Source of the DNA: Lachnospiraceae bacterium UBA3820
Lineage (GTDB): Bacteria; Bacillota; Clostridia; Lachnospirales; Lachnospiraceae
Length of the DNA stretch: 28,432 nucleotides
Assembly: GCA_002369325.1 (NCBI GenBank)
Contig: DFDU01000031.1
Span: 9,990-38,421, forward strand
Reading direction: 5' to 3'
The notes beneath the pieces are model-generated. The model worked only from the letters and a program-made list of their open reading frames with translations. It was not told the origin of the DNA and searched no databases. Below, in pieces: positions 16,822 through 23,728 of this stretch; the first letter of the stretch is position 1; the number at the start of each line of letters is the position of its first letter. Made by a program: the position numbers and the translations under genes.

Positions 16822-17946
16822 ATGAAAATTCTGGTTGTTTCCCATGAATTTCCGCCTATAGGAGGCGGAGGAGCGAATGCGTGTTATTTCCTTACAAAAG
16901 GAATGGCTGAAAGAGAAAATGATATATCTGTAATTACGGCTAATTATAATAATCTGCCGAATCATGAAAAGAAAAACGGTGTAGACATATACCGTGTTAA
17001 TTCTAAAAGAGCAAATAAAGAACATTGTAGCTTTAAGGAAATGCTTGATTATCTTAGGAAAGCTTTGCCACTTGCTAAAAAAATGCAAAAGAAAGAGCAT
17101 TATGACGTTTGCTGGGTGTTTTTCGGAATCCCGAGCGGTCCCATAGGCTATGTGCTGAAAAAGAAATATAAGCTGCCTTATATAATAAGATTTGGCGGTG
17201 GAGATGTACCGGGGTTTCAGGAAAGGTTTACAAAGGTTTATAAGTTGATTGGTCCGGCTATAAAAGCAATTTGGAGAAAAGCGGATGCATTGGTTGCAAA
17301 TAGTGCAGGACTTAGAAAGATGGCACTTGATTACTATTCAAAAAAAGATTTTGATATTATATATAACGGTGTAGATACTGATTTCTTTTGTCCTTTGGAA
17401 AAGGAAAACACAGCGGAATGCAGAATTCTTTTTGCTTCGCGTTTAATTGAAAGAAAAGGATTACAGTATATAATTCCTAAGCTTAAACAAATAGCTGAAA
17501 ATACTGATAAAAAGATAAAATTGGTTGTGGTAGGAGATGGACCATATCGTGAAAAACTGGAAATTCTTACAAAGAATAATGGTGTAGAGGATATGGTTGA
17601 GTTTGAGGGACAAAAGAGCAGAGATGAAATAGTTTCATATTATCAGCATGCTGATATTTTTATTCTTCCTTCAAGCAAAGAAGGAATGCCTAATGTGGTG
17701 CTTGAAGCTATGGCATGCGGATTACCTGTAGTAATGACTCCATGTCAGGGCGCAGGTGAATTGATTGAGGGAAACGGATTTGTTGTTGAAAAAGAGCACT
17801 TTGACAGCAAGATGACTGAGTTGATAAATAACTACGAACTACGTGAAAGAATGGGTAAAGAAAGTAGAAATAGAGCTGTAAAAAAATTTAGTTGGAATAT
17901 TGCTGTTGACAGTTACACAAAGATATTAGAGAAAATAAAAGGATGA
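16822..17946 (+). CDS. Glycosyltransferase family 4 (GT-B)
   Basis: This 374-residue protein is predicted cytoplasmic. The N-terminal donor-independent lobe begins MKILVVSHEFPPIGGGG, typical of GT4. The C-terminal lobe has FASRLIERKG and VVVGDGPY. The E-x7-E motif is EGMPNVVLE (Glu287 and Glu295), followed by AMACGLPVV. The ATG lies 4 bases after the previous stop, with AGGAGA about 11 bases upstream. It probably adds one sugar to the lipid-linked repeat; donor and acceptor cannot be read from sequence. Confidence 0.92.
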   Translation: MKILVVSHEFPPIGGGGANACYFLTKGMAERENDISVITANYNNLPNHEKKNGVDIYRVNSKRANKEHCSFKEMLDYLRKALPLAKKMQKKEHYDVCWVFFGIPSGPIGYVLKKKYKLPYIIRFGGGDVPGFQERFTKVYKLIGPAIKAIWRKADALVANSAGLRKMALDYYSKKDFDIIYNGVDTDFFCPLEKENTAECRILFASRLIERKGLQYIIPKLKQIAENTDKKIKLVVVGDGPYREKLEILTKNNGVEDMVEFEGQKSRDEIVSYYQHADIFILPSSKEGMPNVVLEAMACGLPVVMTPCQGAGELIEGNGFVVEKEHFDSKMTELINNYELRERMGKESRNRAVKKFSWNIAVDSYTKILEKIKG

Positions 17947-17951
17947 TAATT

Positions 17952-18878
17952 ATGAAAAAAAGTTATGTGGAAGTATTGCAAAAAGGAATTTTCAGAAAAA
18001 TATATCTGATAGCAGAAAGATGCGCAAGTATTATACCGGATTCAATTTATTTAAGAATCATTTACAGAATCAGAATGGGAAAAAAACTGAATTTAAAAAA
18101 TCCTGTTACATTTAATGAGAAATTACAATGGTTAAAAATACATAACAGGAAGTCTGTGTATACAGATATGGTAGATAAGTATGCGGTTAAAAATATAGTT
18201 GCCGACAAGATCGGAAAAGAATATGTAATACCTACTTTGGGTGTGTGGGATAGATTTGAAGATATTAATTTTGATGAACTTCCTGAAAAATTTGTTTTAA
18301 AATGTACACATGATAGTGGAAGTGTATTGATTTGTAAGGACAAGAGCAAAATTAATTATAAAAAAGAAAAGAAAAAATTTAAATCTGCATTAAAAAGAAA
18401 TTATTATTGGAGCGGTCGGGAATGGCCATATAAAAATGTTCATAGACGTATTATTGCCGAACCGTATCTTGATTTTTTAGGTAAACAGGATTCGGTTGAA
18501 TATAAAATAACTTGTTTTAACGGTAAATTAGCATTTTCGACTATTTGTACAGGTAAAGCTCATAGTAAATTGAATGAGAGAAAGAATGATTTTTATGATC
18601 GTGATTTTAATTTGCTTCCATTTTGGTCATTTTATAAACACTCTGAAAATCCAATAAAAGAAAAACCTGAAATTTTATACAAAATGGAAGATTTTGCTGA
18701 GCTGTTTGCAAAAGATATACCATATTTGCGTGTTGATTTCTATGCTGATGGAGATAAGATATATTTTGGAGAACTGACCTTCTTTACATGGGGAGGATTT
18801 AACAAGTTTGAGCCAAAGGAATGGGATAAAAAATTAGGAGACAAGTTGAAAATTCAGTTAAAAAAGGGGATAAAATGA
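17952..18878 (+). CDS. TupA-like ATP-grasp protein, copy 1
   Basis: The protein has 308 residues. ATG 17952, with AAAAGGA 8 bases upstream, is preferred to ATG 17943, which overlaps the previous stop but has no spacing for a ribosome site. Motifs: NPVTFNEKLQWLK (50-62), TLGVWDRFEDI (95-105), ATP-lysine region FVLKCTHDSGS (114-124), REWPYKNV (156-163), then RVDFY (260-264) and GELTFF (273-278), where the acidic residues should bind Mg-ATP. This is the plan of the TupA-like ATP-grasp family, named after a teichuronopeptide gene of an alkaliphilic Bacillus. ATP-grasp enzymes join a carboxylate to an amine or similar group. The next gene is a close paralogue starting with ATGA overlap. Some databases label the family as glycosyltransferase. 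Confidence 0.82.
   Translation: MKKSYVEVLQKGIFRKIYLIAERCASIIPDSIYLRIIYRIRMGKKLNLKNPVTFNEKLQWLKIHNRKSVYTDMVDKYAVKNIVADKIGKEYVIPTLGVWDRFEDINFDELPEKFVLKCTHDSGSVLICKDKSKINYKKEKKKFKSALKRNYYWSGREWPYKNVHRRIIAEPYLDFLGKQDSVEYKITCFNGKLAFSTICTGKAHSKLNERKNDFYDRDFNLLPFWSFYKHSENPIKEKPEILYKMEDFAELFAKDIPYLRVDFYADGDKIYFGELTFFTWGGFNKFEPKEWDKKLGDKLKIQLKKGIK
18069..18115 (+). repeat. 47-base exact direct repeat, left copy (in TupA-like copy 1)
   Basis: Positions 18069-18115 are identical to 18986-19032. The repeat begins ATCAGAATGG, ends TTACATTTAA and encodes the same residues in both genes. It is the longest exact match noticed between the two paralogues. Confidence 0.85.
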
Positions 18879-19765
18879 AAATTAAAAAAATCACTAAAAA
18901 TACCTTTTTAAAAAAAATATACCTTTGTGTGGAAAAATTTTTGAGCATCATTCCGGATTCAATTTATTTGAAATTTTTATATAGGATCAGAATGGGAAAA
19001 AAACTGAATTTAAAAAATCCTGTTACATTTAACGAAAAGCTTAATTGGTTAAAAATTAATAATAGGAAATCAGTATTTACCGACATGGTTGATAAATTTG
19101 CCGTGAAGTCAATTGTGGCAAGCGAGCTTGGTAAAGAGTATATTGTTCCGACATTGGGAGTGTGGGATAGATTTGAAGATATAGATTTTGACGAATTGCC
19201 TAAACGTTTTGTTTTGAAGTGTACGCATGACAGCGGTAGTGTGTTTGTTTGCAGAAATAAAGACAAGTTAGATAAAAATAAACTAAAAAAGAAATTTAAT
19301 GCGGCTCTAAAAAGAAATTTTTACTGGAAAGGAAGAGAATGGCCATATAAAAATGTAAGACCGCGTATTTTTGCGGAAGAGTATATAGAAGATAAAAATA
19401 ATCCTAATCTGAGCGTTTATAAGTTTTTTTGCTTTAATGGAAAACCTAAGATTATACAAACAATTCAAAATGACAAGCAGCCAAATGAAACGATCGATTA
19501 TTTTGACTGTCAATGGAATCTTTTGGATTTAAGGCAAAACTTTCCCAACAGCACTAAACCCTTGAGTAAACCTGAGAAGCTGGATGAAATGTTGGAAATA
19601 GTAAGTCGACTGAGCGGTAATATTCCCTTTCTTAGAGTTGATTTATATGATGTAAACGGAAAAATCATGTTTTCTGAATTTACTTTTTTCACGGATGCTG
19701 GTGCTGAACCGTTTGATCCGGAGTACTGGGACATAAAATTGGGCAAATTATTAAAGATAAAATAA
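18875..19765 (+). CDS. TupA-like ATP-grasp protein, copy 2
   Basis: The protein has 296 residues. Its ATG overlaps the stop of copy 1 (ATGA), with AAGGGG 5 bases upstream. It repeats copy 1 motif by motif: NPVTFNEKLNWLK, TLGVWDRFEDI, FVLKCTHDSGS, REWPYKNV, RVDLY and SEFTFF. The two differ in the region from about residue 170 to 240, where substrate choice may lie. In copy 2 the last motif reads DAGAEPFDP instead of WGGFNKFEP. The nucleotide sequence shares a 47-base identical run with copy 1, so the pair arose by tandem duplication. Both ATP-site motif sets look intact, so neither copy is obviously dead. Confidence 0.82.
   Translation: MKIKKITKNTFLKKIYLCVEKFLSIIPDSIYLKFLYRIRMGKKLNLKNPVTFNEKLNWLKINNRKSVFTDMVDKFAVKSIVASELGKEYIVPTLGVWDRFEDIDFDELPKRFVLKCTHDSGSVFVCRNKDKLDKNKLKKKFNAALKRNFYWKGREWPYKNVRPRIFAEEYIEDKNNPNLSVYKFFCFNGKPKIIQTIQNDKQPNETIDYFDCQWNLLDLRQNFPNSTKPLSKPEKLDEMLEIVSRLSGNIPFLRVDLYDVNGKIMFSEFTFFTDAGAEPFDPEYWDIKLGKLLKIK
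18986..19032 (+). repeat. 47-base exact direct repeat, right copy (in TupA-like copy 2)
   Basis: This is the partner of 18069-18115, 917 bases downstream in the same frame and orientation. Recombination between the two would delete exactly one gene-length unit and leave one hybrid gene. Confidence 0.85.
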
Positions 19766-19783
19766 CTATTTTGAGGGGGCTTT

Positions 19784-20731
19784 ATGGATATAAAAGAAAA
19801 ATGTTGTTTTGTTTTTTCAAGTTGCAAACAGAAATTAACATTATATGCTCCTTATTTAATAAAAGAAGGATATAAGGTTTTATCTTTGTACAAATATGAT
19901 AATTATATTTCTATTGGATTAGGACAACTAATAAAAAAGAAATTTGGAAAAAAAATAAAGAGAAAATATAATGATAAGTTAACCAATATACATGAAACGC
20001 TGATTGTTTTTGATTCTATGGTTGATATAGAAAGTTTGAAATGGATTAAAAATAATAATCCAAAAGCAAGATGCGTTTTTGCTTTTTGGAATCCTATAGA
20101 ATCAACTGGTTTGGATGTGGAGGAGATAAAGAGAATAGGTTATGATGTTTGGTCATATGGAACAGAGCAGTGTGAAAAATACAAAGTTAAACAAAACTAT
20201 TCTTTTTTTTGTAAAAGTATGTATCCTCAGGATGATGTCAATGATTTAGAAAAAATATATGATATTTGCTATGTCGGAAAAGATAAGGGCAGATTAGATA
20301 AAATAAAAAGAATAATTAAGGATAATAATTGGGAAGCTTATAAATGGTTTCTTTATATAACTGCGGATCATTTTTGGCAAAGATTTAACAAAAAAGAATA
20401 TAATAAAACGTTAAAATATATAAGTGTTCAAAGAATTCAGGCAAGTGCAAAGGCTATTTTGGAAATTGTACCGTCGCAGTCGGTAGATATTACGTTAAGG
20501 GCTATAGATGCGATGGTATTAAAAAGAAAACTGGTTACTGACAGCAAGAATGCAGTAAATATGGATTATTACAACAAAAATAATGTATTCGTTATAGGCA
20601 GTGACGATTCCGGCAGTTTGGAGGATTTTCTGGATTTGCCGTATGTGCCTGTTGATAAAGAGATTGTTGAACAATATGAAATAGAAAATTGGATAGACAG
20701 AATAATTAATGATAAACCGGTTAATTATTAG
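19784..20731 (+). CDS. GT-B-like polysaccharide biosynthesis protein, putative glycosyltransferase
   Basis: The protein has 315 residues. GAGGGGG lies about 5 bases before the ATG. No signal peptide or membrane helix is seen. The N-terminal part (1-135) has alternating strands and helices (TLIVFDSM, RCVFAFWNP). The C-terminal part begins DICYVGKDKGRLDKI (160-174) and has EIVPSQSVDITLRAIDAM (227-244) with KRKLVTDS (247-254). This resembles the Q-S-x-x-T-x-R-x-x-E/D plus K-K-L-x-T pattern of GT-B-like capsule proteins, often annotated only as hypothetical or polysaccharide biosynthesis protein. It is probably a sugar transferase, but catalytic residues cannot be named. It is AT-rich with nearly all Lys as AAA, like its TupA-like neighbours. 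Confidence 0.6.
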   Translation: MDIKEKCCFVFSSCKQKLTLYAPYLIKEGYKVLSLYKYDNYISIGLGQLIKKKFGKKIKRKYNDKLTNIHETLIVFDSMVDIESLKWIKNNNPKARCVFAFWNPIESTGLDVEEIKRIGYDVWSYGTEQCEKYKVKQNYSFFCKSMYPQDDVNDLEKIYDICYVGKDKGRLDKIKRIIKDNNWEAYKWFLYITADHFWQRFNKKEYNKTLKYISVQRIQASAKAILEIVPSQSVDITLRAIDAMVLKRKLVTDSKNAVNMDYYNKNNVFVIGSDDSGSLEDFLDLPYVPVDKEIVEQYEIENWIDRIINDKPVNY

Positions 20732-20776
20732 TATGTATAATTCCGGTATTCTGTCTTTGATTGAGGAAGAGTAAAG

Positions 20777-22087
20777 ATGGCAGAAACAAATACGGAAAGT
20801 AAGAACGGTATGGTGAAAAATACCGTATACTCACTTTCGTCCAAAGCTGTTGCGATGCTTCTGTTTATGATAACGGATATTATCGTAGCAAGATGTCTGA
20901 CATATGAAGATTACGGTGAATGGACATATTATTATTCGATTGTAAGTATATTATATGTTGTTGCAAGGCTGGGTATAAACAGCTCAAGTCAGGTCTTTGT
21001 GGCAAGCCGTGTGGATAAGGAAGAAAAAAAGAAGTATTTGGTATATGGGTTACGGACAAGAGCGGTATCAAGCCTTATATTCGGTGCTTTGCTTTTGATA
21101 ATAATGCCACAGATAGCAGGACTGTTCGGATATCCCGAAAAATATTCAAATATTAAAAATTTGTTCATCTATATGCCGCTTTTGGTAGTGGGCAATTCAA
21201 TGGTTGATTATTTTAAGTCGATATTTGTCGGAACCAGTGAATTCAAAAAGGTATTCTGGTTGACGATTTATGAATATTTTGGTATTATTCTTCTCGGTGC
21301 TTCTTGTGTTATTTTGACGGAAAATGTCATATATCTTAATATCGGTTATGTAATAAGCTATATAATTGTGACCGCATTGGGATATCGCATGATGCTGACT
21401 ACAGTCGGTAAAAAAATAAAGAGTGAAGAAAAAAAAGAGAAGAAGGAATTCGTAAAAAATATATTAAAATATGCAATTCCTGTTATGCTTACCAGCTTTG
21501 TAAGCGTTTTGCTTATGGACATGGATACATTTATGCTCGGAATCATGTGTCCGAAGGGCGAATCCGGAATATATGCCATACCGAAATCACTGCTTACAAA
21601 GGCCACAAACTTCAGCCTTTCGATATCAAGCAGTACCATGGTAGCCTTTGCGGTGGTAACTCACGAAGAAGCAAAGAAGAAAAAGAAATCCTTTACAAAG
21701 ATTAATTTATTTAATTTTGGTTGCGTCGTAGCGATCTGTGTCGGATTTCTTTTACTTGGAAAGATATTTATTAAAATTTTATACGGAGAAAAATATATAG
21801 CATCAGTCGGAATATTATTTACATTGCTTCCGTATTTTTTACTTTTTTCATTAAGTGTATTTCCGGCGACGTATTTAAACTATCAAAAGCTTGCTCACAA
21901 AAGCCTTACATATAACATAATTATGTTTGTATGTAATTTGGTTTTGAATTTGATATTAATTCCAAAATACGGCCCTATGGGTGCGGCGATTGCAACCAGC
22001 GTTTCGATTGTGCCGTATACGGTATTATTATATATATCTGCATACAAGGATTTTAAAATGAAAGAAAAAGAAGGAAGGAAAGATTAA
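20777..22087 (+). CDS. Wzx-type oligosaccharide flippase (MOP superfamily)
   Basis: The protein has 436 residues and 12 or more hydrophobic segments spread along its whole length. The N-terminal NTVYSLSSKAVAMLLFMITD with a following IIVARCLTYEDYGEW is typical of polysaccharide flippases of the MATE/MOP group. The C-terminal LILIPKYGPMGAAIATSVS is a strong family motif. AGGAAGAG precedes the ATG. A 45-base gap separates it from the previous gene, the widest inside the operon. It should turn an undecaprenyl-diphosphate-linked repeat to the outer face. It coexists with the Wzm/Wzt exporter; no Wzy-type polymerase was recognised in the window. Confidence 0.9.
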   Translation: MAETNTESKNGMVKNTVYSLSSKAVAMLLFMITDIIVARCLTYEDYGEWTYYYSIVSILYVVARLGINSSSQVFVASRVDKEEKKKYLVYGLRTRAVSSLIFGALLLIIMPQIAGLFGYPEKYSNIKNLFIYMPLLVVGNSMVDYFKSIFVGTSEFKKVFWLTIYEYFGIILLGASCVILTENVIYLNIGYVISYIIVTALGYRMMLTTVGKKIKSEEKKEKKEFVKNILKYAIPVMLTSFVSVLLMDMDTFMLGIMCPKGESGIYAIPKSLLTKATNFSLSISSSTMVAFAVVTHEEAKKKKKSFTKINLFNFGCVVAICVGFLLLGKIFIKILYGEKYIASVGILFTLLPYFLLFSLSVFPATYLNYQKLAHKSLTYNIIMFVCNLVLNLILIPKYGPMGAAIATSVSIVPYTVLLYISAYKDFKMKEKEGRKD

Positions 22088-22088
22088 A

Positions 22089-23225
22089 ATGGGAATTCAA
22101 TTATTTTCACCAAAGTTTGAAGTTGAAGAATGTCTTGAAGAAATTAGAGAGTGTCTTGAAAAAGGATGGACAGGTCTTGGCTTTAAGACTGTTGAATTTG
22201 AAGAAAAGTGGAAGCATTATACAGGACTTCCTTTTGCATATTATATTAATTCCGCTACTATAGGATTATATATGGCTGTGGATATATTAAAAGAAAAGTA
22301 TGGCTGGAAGGACGGAGATGAAATTATATCAACTCCTTTGACATTTGTATCAACCAATCATGCTATATTAAAGTCGGATATGAAAGCGGTATTTGCGGAT
22401 ATAGATGATACTATGTGTCTGGATCCCAAATCCGTGCGTGAAAAGATAACCGAAAAGACCAGGGCGGTTATATTTGTGGGTATCGGAGGAAGTACCGGTC
22501 ATTATAATGAAATCGTAAAGATATGTAAAGAGAATAATCTTGCACTTATTCTGGACGCTGCTCATATGGGAGGAACACGTCTTAACGGAGAAATTCCGGG
22601 AAAAGAGGCGGATGTTGTTGTTTATTCGTTCCAGGCTGTTAAAAATCTTCCTACAGGCGACAGCGGAATGATCTGCTTCAAGGACGGAAATTGTGATGAG
22701 ATTGCAAGAAAGAAAGCATGGCTCGGTATAAATAAGGATACTTATACAAGAACAACTAATTCAGGAAATTATAAATGGAAATACAATGTTGAATATGTCG
22801 GAGATAAGGCTCACGGTAACTCTATTATGGCATCTGTGGGCATCGTACAGCTTAAGTATCTTGACAGAGATAATGCTTTCAGAAGACAGATAGCAAGCTG
22901 GTACAGAGAACGCTTCAGCAAGTATCCTGAGCAGATAAAGATGGTTAACATACCGGCAGAGTGCGAATCTTCAACACACCTTTTCCAGATACTTGTTGAG
23001 GATAGAGATGAGCTGATTTTGAAATTAAATGCTGCGGAGATTTATCCGGGTGTGCATTATGCGATAAATACAGACTATCCAATGTATTCATATGCAAAAA
23101 ATACCTGTCCTTATGCAGAATATGTAAGTGATCATGTTATATCACTTCCTATGCATATGAGACTTACGTATGAAGATGTTCAATATATCTGTGATGAAGT
23201 AATTAAAGCTGTTGTAAGGAAATAA
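22089..23225 (+). CDS. DegT/DnrJ/EryC1/StrS family PLP sugar aminotransferase
   Basis: The protein has 378 residues. PLP-binding Lys185 lies in SFQAVKNLPTGD (180-191). Asp156 in LDAAHMGG (155-162) should hold the pyridine ring. STPLTFVSTNHAI (81-93) and the start region SPKFEVEE are also typical. The family makes amino sugars from keto sugars on nucleotide carriers, using glutamate as amine donor. It starts one base after the flippase stop and is followed 4 bases later by a GNAT acetyltransferase. The keto-sugar source is not in the window unless it is the dTDP-4-keto sugar of the rml pathway. Confidence 0.92.
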   Translation: MGIQLFSPKFEVEECLEEIRECLEKGWTGLGFKTVEFEEKWKHYTGLPFAYYINSATIGLYMAVDILKEKYGWKDGDEIISTPLTFVSTNHAILKSDMKAVFADIDDTMCLDPKSVREKITEKTRAVIFVGIGGSTGHYNEIVKICKENNLALILDAAHMGGTRLNGEIPGKEADVVVYSFQAVKNLPTGDSGMICFKDGNCDEIARKKAWLGINKDTYTRTTNSGNYKWKYNVEYVGDKAHGNSIMASVGIVQLKYLDRDNAFRRQIASWYRERFSKYPEQIKMVNIPAECESSTHLFQILVEDRDELILKLNAAEIYPGVHYAINTDYPMYSYAKNTCPYAEYVSDHVISLPMHMRLTYEDVQYICDEVIKAVVRK

Positions 23226-23229
23226 TAAA

Positions 23230-23727
23230 ATGGAACATAATTATTCTTTTGAATATAACGAGCTTGAATTTAAACCCTTTACATTGCATGAATGCGAATT
23301 GTACAGACAGCTTAGAAACAAGCCGGAAAATATAATTTGTTTTAAAACACAAAAAGAGATAAGTGCTGATGAGCAAAATAATTGGTACAGTGCATATCTT
23401 AACAGAGAAAACGATTTTATGTTTGCGGTGTACTGTAAAGGGAGATTTATAGGTTCCGTAGCTGTGTATGATGTGGATTTTGAGAATAAAAGTGCGGAAT
23501 TCGGAAGAATATTGATTGGAACAAAAGGCAAAGGTTACGGAAAAACAGCAACCGATGCCATGAGCTTTTTTTCAAAAAAAGAGCTTGGATTAGAAAAACT
23601 AAGACTTGATGTGTATTGTGATAATAATGCCGCATACAAAACATATCAAAAATGTGGATATGAAACCTGCGGTGAAACATATGATTTGAATAATAGAAAA
23701 ATGTATCTTATGGTTAAGGAGCTGTAA
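23230..23727 (+). CDS. GNAT N-acetyltransferase, probably acting on the amino sugar
   Basis: The protein has 165 residues. The acetyl-CoA pyrophosphate loop is GTKGKGYGKTA (97-107), after the FGRILI strand. Other family signs are LRLDVYCDNNAAYKTYQKCGY (124-144, quoted here only in part: LDVYCDNNAAY) and an N-terminal LRNKPEN segment, as in RimJ/RimL-type and PseH-like enzymes. It follows the DegT aminotransferase by 4 bases, which strongly suggests that it acetylates the amine made by that enzyme. A protein N-terminal target is the less likely alternative. AAGGAA precedes the ATG. Confidence 0.85.
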   Translation: MEHNYSFEYNELEFKPFTLHECELYRQLRNKPENIICFKTQKEISADEQNNWYSAYLNRENDFMFAVYCKGRFIGSVAVYDVDFENKSAEFGRILIGTKGKGYGKTATDAMSFFSKKELGLEKLRLDVYCDNNAAYKTYQKCGYETCGETYDLNNRKMYLMVKEL

Positions 23728-23728
23728 T

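Noticed and set aside
17943..17951. ATG 17943 as start of TupA-like copy 1 by overlap with the GT4 stop
   Set aside because: There is no room for a ribosome site (AAAAGG directly abuts it). ATG 17952 has the same AAAAGGA at 8 bases.
20732..20776. Internal promoter or terminator before the flippase gene
   Set aside because: The 45 bases contain no stem of useful length and no spaced -35/-10 pair. They look like a plain gap with a ribosome site.
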